Assembly (NCBI GenBank): GCA_050187415.1
Contig: JBFWXN010000016.1
Location: forward strand, 19,484 to 83,483
DNA length: 64,000 bases
Origin: Ga0077555 sp050187415
Lineage (GTDB): Bacteria > Pseudomonadota > Alphaproteobacteria > Rhizobiales > Hyphomicrobiaceae
Direction of reading: 5' to 3'
Shown: piece by piece, positions 8,547 through 16,850 of the stretch
Numbering within the stretch: position 1 is the stretch's first letter
Layout of the letters: each line of letters begins with the position of its first letter
Translations under genes and position numbers: made by a program
The notes under the pieces: model-generated
Databases searched by the model: none
Seen by the model: only the letters and a program-made list of their open reading frames with translations
Told to the model about the DNA's origin: nothing

Positions 8547-9695
8547 TCAATTGCCCCCACGTGGCTCGGCCTTGGGCCGTTGCAGTTGATCCAGTGGCAG
8601 ATAGGGCACCACGCTTTGTCCGCCCTTCTGGTCCAGGATGATCTTGTCCGTGCCAGCGAGGACCCGCTCCATGGTCTCGAGGAACATGCGCTTGCGCGTC
8701 ACTTCAGGCGCTTTGAGATATTCATCGTAGATCTTGAGGAAGCGCGCCGCCTGACCCTGCGCCTCGGCGACGGTCTGTTGCTTGTATCCTTCGCCGCTCT
8801 GCAGGATGCGTTCGGCTTCGCCGCGCGCCTCCGGCACGATGCGGTTGGCATAGGCAAAGGCTTCGTTCTGTAACCGCTCCTGATCGGCGCGTGCCGCCTG
8901 AACGTCTCGGAAGGCATCGATCACCTGGGACGGCGGATCGACCTTTTGCAACTGCACCTGATCGATCTGGATACCGGCGCCATAGCTGTCGAGCGTCGCC
9001 TGGATCAGCCTCTGGGCGTCGGCCTCGGCCTGCTGGCGGGCTTCGGTCAGCAGCGGCGCGATGTTCGACTTGCCGACGATCTCGCGCATCGCGCTCTCGG
9101 AGACCTCCTTCACGGTCTGCTCGGGCTGCTGGATGTTGAAGAGATAGGCGGCGGCGTCCTTGATCCGCCAGTAGACGACGAAATCCACGTCGACGATGTT
9201 CTCGTCGCCCGTCAGCATGAGGCTCTCTTCGGGTACGTCGCGAACGGTCGTCTGGTAGTTGCGCGTCGTCACGCCCGAGCGCATGCCGATCTCGATGATA
9301 TTCTGCCGGGTAACCTTCGGCAGCCGCACTTCCTCGATCGGGGGTGGCAGGCGGAAGTGCAGGCCGGGCGGCTCCTGACGCACGAATTCGCCGAACCGCA
9401 TCACCACGCCCAGCTCGTCGGGATTGACCCGGAACGTGAACAGATAGAAGGCCAGCAGGGCCACGATCGGCGCCGCAATGAGCAGCATCAACGGGCCGGG
9501 CAAGCCAGAGCCCGGCATCACCTGTTTCAGGCGATCCTGGCTGCGCTTCAGGAGCTCCTCGAGATCGGGCTGCTGGCCACCGCCGCCACCCGACGGACCC
9601 TGGCCCCAGGGGCCCTGTCCCCAAGGACCGCCGCCACCGCCGCCGCTGCCGCCGCCTTTCCAGCCGCCGCCGCCGCTCTGATTGCTCCAAGGCAT
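8547..9695 (-). CDS. hflK: HflK, membrane protease modulator (SPFH family)
   Basis: Partner of HflC in the FtsH-associated HflKC complex. The 382-residue product starts with a Gly/Trp/Pro-rich cytoplasmic tail (residues 1-45), as is typical for HflK. One transmembrane segment follows near residues 72-88 (LMLLIAAPIVALLAFYLFTF), then the SPFH domain with NPDELGVVMRFGEFVRQEPP, and a coiled, alanine- and glutamine-rich C-terminal half. The ATG at 9695 follows a GGCGGTG sequence. It is the first gene of the hflK-hflC pair; folA lies 183 bases upstream on the same strand. Confidence 0.95.
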   Translation of the reverse strand: MPWSNQSGGGGWKGGGSGGGGGGPWGQGPWGQGPSGGGGGQQPDLEELLKRSQDRLKQVMPGSGLPGPLMLLIAAPIVALLAFYLFTFRVNPDELGVVMRFGEFVRQEPPGLHFRLPPPIEEVRLPKVTRQNIIEIGMRSGVTTRNYQTTVRDVPEESLMLTGDENIVDVDFVVYWRIKDAAAYLFNIQQPEQTVKEVSESAMREIVGKSNIAPLLTEARQQAEADAQRLIQATLDSYGAGIQIDQVQLQKVDPPSQVIDAFRDVQAARADQERLQNEAFAYANRIVPEARGEAERILQSGEGYKQQTVAEAQGQAARFLKIYDEYLKAPEVTRKRMFLETMERVLAGTDKIILDQKGGQSVVPYLPLDQLQRPKAEPRGGN

Positions 9696-9878
9696 AAATT
9701 CACCGCCATCAATTGTGGATTGCGCTCAACCGCTACGCGCCTGAACGAGGCCCGGACGGCCTGCGACGCGGGGTACCTACGTTGCCGGTCACGGCCAAAC
9801 CCGCTTGGGAGCTTATAGGGCATGCCCTCCCGGATGCGCAAACCCAGCACGTCAAACATGGTGACATTCAGCGGCCGT

Positions 9879-10430
9879 TCAAGCGCGACGAGGTGCTTGT
9901 GGCGCACCAATACGGCGGAAATGAATGGCAATGGCGCAAAATTCGTCGCGTGGATCCGCCTCGATAGGCCGTTGCGCGACCTCGCGCCATTCGGCGGGGT
10001 CGAGGGAAGGAAAAACCGTATCGCCCGCAAGCTCAGTATCTATACGGTCCAATTGAATGTCGGTTGCATAGGGAAGCGCCTGCCGATAGATCTCACCGCC
10101 CCCCGCAATGATGATTTCCGTGGCGCCGCGGGCATCCGCAAATCTCCGAGCCTGCTCGAAAGCGTCGAATAGATTTCCGACCGAGAAGACACCAGGGGCC
10201 GCAAAGCCTTTGTCCCGCGTCACGACGATGGTGTCGCGCCCGTCGAGAGCCCTGCCGATGGCCTGATACGTCTTCCTGCCCATGATCATCGGGCGGCCCA
10301 TCGTCAAAGCCCGAAATCGCTTCAGGCTCGACGGCATGCGCCACGGCATGTCGCCATCTTGCCCGATCACGCTGTTGCGCGTCGCCGCGACGACAAGGAC
10401 GATGGCTTTTTGATCAGGTTGACGGTTCAC
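9879..10430 (-). CDS. folA: dihydrofolate reductase
   Basis: Reduces dihydrofolate to tetrahydrofolate with NADPH. The 183-residue protein shows the standard landmarks in order: the N-terminal strand VLVVAATRNSVIGQDGDMPW (substrate-binding loop with Asp and Trp), FRALTMGRPMIMGRKTYQAIG (NADPH-binding), and IIIAGGGEIYRQALPYATDI, with the double Gly and Tyr of the family. The start is GTG at 10430 with AGGGA five bases upstream. It follows thyA on the same strand. The two enzymes are metabolically coupled, because thymidylate synthase produces the dihydrofolate that this enzyme recycles. Confidence 0.95.
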   Translation of the reverse strand: MNRQPDQKAIVLVVAATRNSVIGQDGDMPWRMPSSLKRFRALTMGRPMIMGRKTYQAIGRALDGRDTIVVTRDKGFAAPGVFSVGNLFDAFEQARRFADARGATEIIIAGGGEIYRQALPYATDIQLDRIDTELAGDTVFPSLDPAEWREVAQRPIEADPRDEFCAIAIHFRRIGAPQAPRRA

Positions 10431-10550
10431 GCTTCCCTGGATGCAATGGCTTGTGTTGGAACTCCACGCCGCAGTTCTTCTGAATAGCGGCTTTCTCGAC
10501 GGCTTCTAGCTCGCCTTTCAAACGCGCCAGCTCGGCAGTTGTTTGATCAT
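10414..10550 (-). pseudogene. coding-like remnant between thyA and folA
   Basis: One minus-strand frame reads TAELARLKGELEAVEKAA followed by IQKNCGVEFQHKP and ends at a TGA at 10414-10416, overlapping the first codons of folA. The heptad-like pattern and codon choice look like real protein. No ATG, GTG or TTG with a ribosome site opens the frame upstream before a TAG at about 10627; an ATG preceded by GGGGGGA lies one base out of frame. It may be a small gene with a frameshift or a leftover fragment. I recognise no family. Confidence 0.25.
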
Positions 10551-10658
10551 TCCCCCCGACACGAGGAAATGCGCTGCGCTTCTTCGACGAACAGAATTTT
10601 ATCGGACGAGTATGCGCTATCGCCTACAAAAGCTGCGGTTAAGCAAGAGAAATGCGAT

Positions 10659-11453
10659 CTAGACCGCTACCGGCGCCTTGATGTGCGGATGCGGGTCGTA
10701 GCCCTCGATGTGGAAATCCTCGTAGCGGAAGTCGAAGAGAGACTTCACGTCCGGGTTGAGCAGCAGGCGGGGCAGTGGCCGTGGCTCGCGCGAGAGCTGA
10801 AGATCCGCCTGCTCGAGATGGTTCAGGTAGAGGTGCGCGTCGCCCAGCGTGTGCACGAAGTCTCCCGGTTCGAAGCCCGTGACATGCGCCATCATCATGG
10901 TGAGAGCGGCATAGCTGGCGATATTGAACGGTACGCCGAGGAAGATGTCGGCCGATCGCTGATAGAGCTGACAGGAAAGTCGCCCGTCAGCGACATAGAA
11001 CTGGAACAGGCAGTGACAGGGTGCCAGCGCCATGTCGGGAATGTCGGACGGGTTCCAGGCGGTCACGATCATGCGCCGACTGTCGGGATTGGTGCGCAGC
11101 GTCTCCACGACCTCGCCGATCTGGTCGATGGTGTTTCCGTCGGGCGCTGCCCAAGAGCGCCACTGCTTTCCGTAAACCGGGCCGAGTTCGCCGTCCCGGT
11201 TGGCCCACTCGTCCCAGATGGTAACCCCGTTCTCCCGCAAATAGGCGACATTGGTGTCGCCGGCCAGAAACCACACCAGCTCGTGGAAGATCGATTTCAG
11301 ATGAAGCTTTTTGGTCGTCACGAGGGGGAAGCCCCGACCGAGATCGAACCGCATCTGGTGCCCGAACACACTCAGTGTGCCGGTCCCCGTCCGGTCCGAT
11401 TTGCGCACGCCATGATCGCGCACGCGTCGCATGAGGTCGAGATAAGCGTCCAT
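10659..11453 (-). CDS. thyA: thymidylate synthase
   Basis: Methylates dUMP to dTMP using methylene-tetrahydrofolate. Starting at the ATG at 11453 gives exactly 264 residues, the length of E. coli ThyA. The N-terminus MDAYLDLMRRVRDHG, the phosphate-binding RTGTGTLSVFG, the active-site Cys in LAPCHCLFQFYV, and the nucleotide-binding QRSADIFLGVPFNIASYA are all present, and the C-terminus ends in APVAV as expected for the mobile loop. The frame continues upstream to 11534, but those codons do not resemble the family. It heads the thyA-folA pair. Confidence 0.96.
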   Translation of the reverse strand: MDAYLDLMRRVRDHGVRKSDRTGTGTLSVFGHQMRFDLGRGFPLVTTKKLHLKSIFHELVWFLAGDTNVAYLRENGVTIWDEWANRDGELGPVYGKQWRSWAAPDGNTIDQIGEVVETLRTNPDSRRMIVTAWNPSDIPDMALAPCHCLFQFYVADGRLSCQLYQRSADIFLGVPFNIASYAALTMMMAHVTGFEPGDFVHTLGDAHLYLNHLEQADLQLSREPRPLPRLLLNPDVKSLFDFRYEDFHIEGYDPHPHIKAPVAV

Positions 11454-11684
11454 GGAGCCGACTGCTAACGTGATTCGCCCGCGGCAGGTCTGACCGCGTA
11501 TGTGGATATAGTGTTTCCCACAAGTTGCATCCACCCAGACGTGCGCAGGGGGCGCATGAGGCTGAGGAGGGAAGCGAACACGAGCGAGGTAGGGCTGGCG
11601 CCACGGCGTCTTTAGCGCCGTAGCGCCGGATCCCGAACCCCGCGTAGGAGGACCTCGTCCTGAAGGAAGCCGGCAGAGACCCTT

Positions 11685-11981
11685 TCAGCTCGCGAACTTC
11701 GACTTCAACAAACCGATCACGAGCGCCGTGACCCCGCCGCTGACGCCACCAGTGAGGAAACCCTGAATGATCGTACCGATGTCGAGGCCCGATGTCGCTG
11801 CGGCCCCGCCCAATCCCAGGATCGAGCCGAGAATCTGACCGCCGATGCCACCTCCGACGGCGCCTGCGATGGTGTTGCCGAGCGGGCCGAGGCTTGTACC
11901 CTTCGCTGCCGCGCCGGCTGCGTTGCCGCCAATGGCGCCGCTGATTACCTGAATAATAAGAGCAGTTAAATCTATGGCCAT
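11685..11981 (-). CDS. small glycine-rich membrane protein
   Basis: A 98-residue protein consisting almost entirely of hydrophobic, glycine- and alanine-rich segments (LIIQVISGAIGGNAAGAAAK, AGAVGGGIGGQILGSILGLGG, ALVIGLLKSKF) with two or three likely membrane helices. Similar short proteins with the pattern IIQ-ISGA-GGN-AG are common in Rhizobiales and have no assigned function. I placed the start at the ATG at 11981, because MAIDLTALIIQ matches that pattern; GAGGAG abuts the ATG too closely for a standard ribosome site, so an upstream start at 12044 remains possible. It stands alone between thyA and ccdA. Confidence 0.7.
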   Translation of the reverse strand: MAIDLTALIIQVISGAIGGNAAGAAAKGTSLGPLGNTIAGAVGGGIGGQILGSILGLGGAAATSGLDIGTIIQGFLTGGVSGGVTALVIGLLKSKFAS

Positions 11982-12077
11982 CTCCTCGAATCCAAATGAA
12001 CTCGCGATTCGAACAGTAACGCACAAATATGACGAGTACCTCATATAAAAACGAGAACGCTTGCAGTGCGTTCGCGT

Positions 12078-12800
12078 TCAGAAGCTCGTGGTGAGGCGCG
12101 TGAGCCATTCAGGCGAGGCCGCGACGAGGGCCGCTTCGACGCGTTTGTCGAGGCCGGTCACGACCGATAGTCCGACGGCCACCAGGAGAACGCCGAGCGC
12201 AGCCTTCAACGGGCCGCCCGCGCTCATCAGGCGACCTCGCATGTTGAGCATCATCTGACGCGAGAGCGTTCCGAGGACGAGCAATGGCAACGCGGCGCCG
12301 ATACCGAAAGCGAGCATTGTCGCTGCGACCTGACCGAGATCCTTGCCCTGAGAGGCGAGAACCGCCGCCGCGCCCAAGGTCGGGCCGACGCAGGGGCTCC
12401 AGACCGCCCCGAGAAGGACCCCCACGCCGAACTGGCCCGACAGACCGCTCGCGCTGCCCCCTCCGAATCGCGCCGAGGCCCAGGACGAGACGGGGCTTGC
12501 GACCGTGGCGACAGCCTCCTGCAACTTCGGGATGATCAGAACCAATCCAATGAGTACCAGCAGGATACCCGCAAGGATGCGAAACACATCCGTATCGAGA
12601 CCGATCGCGAACCCTATCGTCGCCACGAATATGCCAATGGCGACGAAGCTGAGCGCGAGGCCGACCGCCAGCGCCACCGGACCGAGGCGATGCTCGCTCG
12701 CCGCGGTTCCGAGAACGATCGGAAGCAATGGCAGGACGCACGGCGAGAGCACCGATAGAATACCAGCCAACAAGGCTAGCCCGAGCGTCGCCACAGACAT
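12078..12800 (-). CDS. ccdA: CcdA/DsbD-type transmembrane thiol-electron carrier
   Basis: CcdA proteins pass reducing equivalents from cytoplasmic thioredoxin across the inner membrane to periplasmic thioredoxin-like partners. The 240-residue protein has six predicted membrane helices. The two redox cysteines lie in the paired motifs LSPCVLPLLP (helix 1) and WSPCVGPTLG (helix 4), the family signature. The exported thioredoxin gene lies directly upstream, ten bases away, and is the obvious partner. The target could be cytochrome c apoproteins or other oxidised envelope proteins; nothing here decides that. Confidence 0.9.
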   Translation of the reverse strand: MSVATLGLALLAGILSVLSPCVLPLLPIVLGTAASEHRLGPVALAVGLALSFVAIGIFVATIGFAIGLDTDVFRILAGILLVLIGLVLIIPKLQEAVATVASPVSSWASARFGGGSASGLSGQFGVGVLLGAVWSPCVGPTLGAAAVLASQGKDLGQVAATMLAFGIGAALPLLVLGTLSRQMMLNMRGRLMSAGGPLKAALGVLLVAVGLSVVTGLDKRVEAALVAASPEWLTRLTTSF

Positions 12801-12810
12801 ACCGATACCC

Positions 12811-13206
12811 TCAAAGTGCCTTGGTAAGCAGCGCTTCGATCGACGCCGCGTTCGTGTCGCCGACCGACCGGCCCACTTCGTTAGCGCCCTTGAATACGAT
12901 CAAGGTACTCTGAGACCGCGCGTTGAGCTTGCGCAATTCGGCTTTCTGGTTGTCGAAGTCGACTTTGAGAAATACGAAGCCCTTGAATTTATCGGCTTTC
13001 GCCAACCCTTCGATGATCGGCTTCTGCGCGTGGCAGGTGGGGCACCAGGGTGCCGCGACCTCGACGAGAATTGGCTTGCCGGCCTTTTGTGCGGCCTGCA
13101 ACGCCGATTCGGTGTAGGCTTCCTCGGCCGATGCGTGAGAGATCGACAGCGTAAGAGCCATCGGCAGCACGGCGGCCATCGAGATCAGGTTGCGGCGGCT
13201 TATCAT
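12811..13206 (-). CDS. exported thioredoxin-like protein
   Basis: A 131-residue thioredoxin-fold protein with the redox motif WCPTC (in VEVAAPWCPTCHAQKP) and a cis-proline-like region near TLIVFKG. The N-terminus MISRRNLISMAAVLPMALTLS ends at AHASA-like cleavage residues (ISHASAEE). The pair of arginines before the hydrophobic stretch makes Tat or Sec export both possible. AGGAG lies seven bases before the ATG at 13206; a second ATG two codons earlier is too close to it. It is ten bases upstream of ccdA, so CcdA probably keeps it reduced in the periplasm. Confidence 0.88.
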   Translation of the reverse strand: MISRRNLISMAAVLPMALTLSISHASAEEAYTESALQAAQKAGKPILVEVAAPWCPTCHAQKPIIEGLAKADKFKGFVFLKVDFDNQKAELRKLNARSQSTLIVFKGANEVGRSVGDTNAASIEALLTKAL

Positions 13207-13513
13207 GTCCATTCTCCTGGCGACGAAACGGGCGTTGTCATGCGTAGCGTGCCCATCGGACGATCGATCGGCTTGGCTGAGCGGCTGCGAGAGAGACTTC
13301 CACCCCCCGCGTGTTTGCCGAATATTCCGATGACGTGCCAATCAATGATTTGCGAGGCAGCGTGAATTGGCGCCGGGCCCTGACGGCGATGCTGGCGCCG
13401 GCTCGGTCGTCTCCGTGTCGTTTCGTATCGCTCACCCCGGCGCTCCGTCGTAATTGACGTGGTCAACGACGCTACGCTTACAACAGCCTTCAATTGCGAA
13501 CAGGATCCGCCCG

Positions 13514-13984
13514 ATGCTCAAGGCTCTCGTCCTCACCGGCACGCACCTGGCCATGGCTGCCATAGGCTTCATGGCAGGCGTCTACACGTTGCCTATTCTG
13601 ACCGCCCCAAAAGGACCCGAAGCGGCATCGCTTCAGGCAACGGCTCGCGCGGCCGTTTTCAAGGGGCGCTTCGATCGAAATTTGAAAGGCAGCGACTTCC
13701 TGCATTGGGGCGAGGGCGAGGTCTCGGTTGCGCGCGACAAAATCGGGCACGACGGCCGTCTCGCGCCCGGTCCTGACTACAAGCTCTATCTGACGACCGA
13801 TTTCGTGGATGACAAATCCGGATTTCTCAAGATCAAAGGCCAGGCACGGCTTATCGGCGACGTAAAGACATTCAACGGTTTCCTGCTTCCCGTCCCCGAC
13901 GGTGTCGATGTCGGCAAGTACACGACGGTCGTGGTCTGGTGTGAATCTTTCAGTGCCTTCATCTCGGCTGCGAAGTATCGCTGA
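13514..13984 (+). CDS. membrane-anchored DM13-domain protein
   Basis: A 156-residue protein. The first 35 residues form a hydrophobic anchor (LKALVLTGTHLAMAAIGFMAG), followed by a domain with the DM13 layout: KGRFDRNLKGSDFLHWGEGEV, then PGPDYKLYLTTDFVDDKSGF, then a C-terminal YTTVVVWCESFSAFISAAKY, with the conserved Cys in the WCESF block. DM13 domains are suspected redox or adhesion modules. The ATG at 13514 has AGGA nine bases upstream. It is divergent from the thioredoxin-ccdA pair, and the shared redox theme may be more than chance, but that is inference. Confidence 0.8.
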   Translation: MLKALVLTGTHLAMAAIGFMAGVYTLPILTAPKGPEAASLQATARAAVFKGRFDRNLKGSDFLHWGEGEVSVARDKIGHDGRLAPGPDYKLYLTTDFVDDKSGFLKIKGQARLIGDVKTFNGFLLPVPDGVDVGKYTTVVVWCESFSAFISAAKYR

Positions 13985-14012
13985 GCCCACAGACGTCTCA
14001 CCTGGAAAATGT

Positions 14013-14042
14013 CGGACGGGCGGCTTTGGCGCCGCCCGTCCG
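14013..14042 (+). terminator. strong GC hairpin after DM13 gene
   Basis: CGGACGGGCGGC at 14013-14024 and its exact complement at 14031-14042 make a 12-base stem with a six-base loop, 28 bases after the DM13 stop. No T-tract follows, so termination would be imperfect or Rho-assisted. Confidence 0.55.
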
Positions 14043-14139
14043 GGCTCGTTACCGAAATCGACCGTGACGCGCCAGAATGCCCAGGTTCACTCGAACGCGG
14101 GGCTGACGCGAAGGTCACAGGTGTGAGGTTATTCGAAGA

Positions 14140-14394
14140 TCAGAACTCAGAATAGGCGCCCTTGGCCAAGGCCAGCGACACCACTGATAGCTGGCCATCC
14201 GCGGGAGATGGCGGGGCAACGCTCATGTAACTGGCAACCGCCTGTTGCACCTTACTGCGTTGCTGTTGATTCACGGCTGCTATCGCCAGTTGGCGGGATT
14301 CTTCGCTACGTTTGGCGGTCAGCGGATCGGATTGCCGCGCCTCAGGCGCGGATCGTATGTAGAATGCGTCGCTTTTGGTGACTGCTTTGATCAT
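14140..14394 (-). CDS. small hypothetical protein
   Basis: An 84-residue protein opened by ATG with AGGAGA seven bases upstream, a convincing ribosome site. The sequence is hydrophilic at first (MIKAVTKSDAFYIRSAPEAR), has a Gln-rich middle (AAVNQQQRSKVQQAVASYM), and a mildly hydrophobic end. I recognise no domain, no signal peptide and no membrane segment. It stands alone between the DM13 gene and the luciferase-like monooxygenase gene. Function unknown. Confidence 0.55.
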   Translation of the reverse strand: MIKAVTKSDAFYIRSAPEARQSDPLTAKRSEESRQLAIAAVNQQQRSKVQQAVASYMSVAPPSPADGQLSVVSLALAKGAYSEF

Positions 14395-14525
14395 TTATCT
14401 CTCCTGCCCGCGACGACCCTAATCCAAATGTCTTTCGGGCCTGGCCGTTTCGGAGAGCAAGCATTTAATCAAATTGCTCCTATCTCCTTCAGATCGTCCG
14501 TTCGGTTACCAGATGATTGGAGAAA

Positions 14526-15635
14526 TCAACGATCCCCGCCTGCGCCGTACTTGTCCCGGTCGATTTTCTCGGCGCCTGCCTTGATCATCGGGATCAGCTC
14601 CTTGCCGAACTCGGTGGTGTCGCGTTCGGGATCGAAGCCGCGGATCAGAAACGAACTCGCACCGAGTTTGTAATATTCGAGGATCGCATCGGCCACCTGA
14701 CGTGGCGTCCCGACGAGGGCGCTGGTATTGCCCAAAGCTCCCGTCGCCTTGGTGATCGGCATCCATAGGCAGGTGTCGTGGAGATCCTTTTCGGCCGCAA
14801 AGCCCATCAGCCGCCGCCCAGCATTGTCGACGGCCTCGCGACCGCCCTCCTGCCGGCTCCAGCCGCGTGCGCCCCCACCCTCGAGCTTGGCGAGGATTGC
14901 ATGCGCCTTCTCCCAGGCGGCCGTCTGCGTGGCGGCGATGATCGGCCGGGCGGAAATGTTGAAGCCGATCGTGCGCCCGAAGCGCGCCGCGCGCTCCCGC
15001 ATCTCGGCCATACGCGAGCGGGCCGCAGACAGCGGCTCGGCGTACATCGCATACGTGTCGCAATGCTCGGCGCCCATGTCCAGCGCCCCTTCGGAGGCGC
15101 CGCCGAAGAGGATCTCGGGATTTGGTTGCTGATAGGGGGCCACGTCCGACGCCGCTCCTCTGACCCGGTAGAACCGCCCTTCAAAATCGAATGGCTGGGT
15201 CGCGGTCCATGTCCGGCGCATCAGAGCCAGGTATTCGGCTGCGCGCTCATAGCGCTCGGGTTTCGGCGAGAAGTCGCCGTCGCCCCACTGCTCGGCGTCG
15301 GTCTTGCCTGTAATGATGTGCATCGCGAGCCGCCCGCCGGTCAGTTGATCGAACGTCGCGATCTTGCGCGCCATCAGCGTCGGTTGAACGAAGCCAGGAC
15401 GATGCGCGATCAGCATCTTGATGGCCCGCGTGGCGTTGGCCGCGTGGAGCGCGACGAGAAAGCCCTCGGCAGACGACGACGAATAGCCGACCAGCACCAT
15501 GTCGTAGCCGGCCTCCTCGTGAGCGCGAGCACTCCTGACCACGTAGTCCGGTGACAGCGCCCCCTCGATGATAATGAGTTGCGCATCGCTCTTGGGTGGC
15601 GTCACCCCGATCATTCCGACGATGCGAGCTGGCAT
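14526..15635 (-). CDS. LLM-class flavin-dependent monooxygenase (SsuD-like)
   Basis: A 369-residue bacterial-luciferase-fold monooxygenase. Landmarks of the alkanesulfonate/dibenzothiophene-sulfone branch are present: VRSARAHEEAGYDMVLVGYSSSS near the N-terminus, MLIAHRPGFVQPTLMARK, TFDQLTGGRLAMHIITGKTDAEQW and PEILFGGASEGALDMG. These proteins use reduced FMN from a separate reductase to oxidise a carbon-sulfur or similar bond. No flavin reductase or sulfonate transporter gene lies nearby. Substrate unknown. The gene is divergent from the beta-hydroxyacid dehydrogenase gene. Confidence 0.87.
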   Translation of the reverse strand: MPARIVGMIGVTPPKSDAQLIIIEGALSPDYVVRSARAHEEAGYDMVLVGYSSSSAEGFLVALHAANATRAIKMLIAHRPGFVQPTLMARKIATFDQLTGGRLAMHIITGKTDAEQWGDGDFSPKPERYERAAEYLALMRRTWTATQPFDFEGRFYRVRGAASDVAPYQQPNPEILFGGASEGALDMGAEHCDTYAMYAEPLSAARSRMAEMRERAARFGRTIGFNISARPIIAATQTAAWEKAHAILAKLEGGGARGWSRQEGGREAVDNAGRRLMGFAAEKDLHDTCLWMPITKATGALGNTSALVGTPRQVADAILEYYKLGASSFLIRGFDPERDTTEFGKELIPMIKAGAEKIDRDKYGAGGDR

Positions 15636-15897
15636 GGTGACATTTCTCCCGGTGACTTACGGGCGACGCTCGCACCCTGACCCAATTCTGGCAAGCCGGG
15701 GGCGGTGTTCGCGGCAGACCGCGATACCGGGCAAAATTTCGATGGGCGCAGGCCTCCCGGATTGGCTAGAAAACTACCCTGGACGGGTTGTCCGCACCCA
15801 GGCAGCGATCGAACGAGGACGGATCGCGCCTAAAGCCCGCATGGCAACAATTCGCGCGCCTCCTCTCGCAGGCGCCTCACCCCCGGAGGAACAGACA

Positions 15898-16797
15898 GTG
15901 GCAAACGTCGCATTCATCGGTCTCGGCGTCATGGGTTACCCGATGGCGGGTCATCTGCTGAAGAAGGGCGGGCACGAGGTCACCGTCTACAACCGCACGT
16001 TCTCGAAGGCCGAGGCGTGGGTCCAGCAGCACGGCGCCGGCAAGGCCGCCCGTACGCCCGCCGAAGCCGCCAAGGGGCAAGACTACGTCTTCTGCTGCGT
16101 CGGAAACGACGATGACCTGCGCGCGGTGACGCTCGGCCCTGATGGCGCCTTCGCCGGCACCAAAAAGGGTGCGATTTTCATCGACAATACGACGGCTTCC
16201 GCCAACATCGCGCGCGAGCTGAATGCCGCTGCCAAAGACAAGGGCTTCGATTTCATCGACGCACCGGTCTCCGGCGGACAGGCGGGGGCAGAGAATGGCG
16301 TGCTCACCGTCATGTGCGGCGGTGAAAAGGCTGTGTTCGAGCGCGCCAGGCCCGTCATCGCCGCCTATGCGCGCGCCGTGAACCTCATCGGTGAGGCGGG
16401 CTCCGGCCAGCTCTGCAAGATGGTCAACCAAATCTGCATCGCCGGAATCGTCGAGGGCCTTGCCGAGGGCCTTCACTTCGCCCAGAAGTCGGGCCTCGAT
16501 ATTCCAATGGTGATCGATACGATCTCCAAGGGTGCCGCCGGCTCGTGGCAGATGGAAAACCGCTGGAAGGCGATGATGGAGGGAAAGTACGATTTCGGCT
16601 TCGCCGTCAACTGGATGCGCAAGGATCTCTCCATCGCCATCGACGAGGCGCGCAAGAACGGCGCACACCTGCCGATGTCCGCGCTCGTCGACCAATTCTA
16701 CTCGGAAGTGCAGCGCCTCGGCGGCGGCCGGTGGGATACGTGCAGCCTGCTTGCGCGCCTCAACAACCAAAATGCGGACGGAAGCAAGACCGGCTGA
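15898..16797 (+). CDS. NAD(P)-dependent beta-hydroxyacid dehydrogenase family protein
   Basis: A 299-residue member of the 3-hydroxyisobutyrate/6-phosphogluconate dehydrogenase superfamily. The Rossmann motif GLGVMG is at residues 8-13. The substrate-binding block DAPVSGGQAGAENGVLTVM and the catalytic lysine block GSGQLCKMVNQ are both present. The C-terminal helical domain (KDLSIAIDEARKNGAHLPMS) is typical. The GTG start at 15898 has GGAGG eight bases upstream; an in-frame ATG at 15841 looks noncoding. Substrate probably a short 3-hydroxy acid such as 3-hydroxyisobutyrate, tartronate semialdehyde or glyoxylate-type aldehydes; it cannot be narrowed further. Confidence 0.9.
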   Translation: MANVAFIGLGVMGYPMAGHLLKKGGHEVTVYNRTFSKAEAWVQQHGAGKAARTPAEAAKGQDYVFCCVGNDDDLRAVTLGPDGAFAGTKKGAIFIDNTTASANIARELNAAAKDKGFDFIDAPVSGGQAGAENGVLTVMCGGEKAVFERARPVIAAYARAVNLIGEAGSGQLCKMVNQICIAGIVEGLAEGLHFAQKSGLDIPMVIDTISKGAAGSWQMENRWKAMMEGKYDFGFAVNWMRKDLSIAIDEARKNGAHLPMSALVDQFYSEVQRLGGGRWDTCSLLARLNNQNADGSKTG

Positions 16798-16804
16798 TCC
16801 GGCC

Positions 16805-16828
16805 GGAGGCTCCTGCTCGGGAGCCTCC
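16805..16828. terminator. hairpin between convergent genes
   Basis: GGAGGCTCC at 16805-16813 pairs exactly with GGAGCCTCC at 16820-16828 around a six-base loop, in the 53-base gap between the converging dehydrogenase and Sel1 genes. It could stop transcription from either side; no strong T-tract is present. Confidence 0.55.
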
Positions 16829-16850
16829 ATCGGTTCGGACCGGCGTGCGG

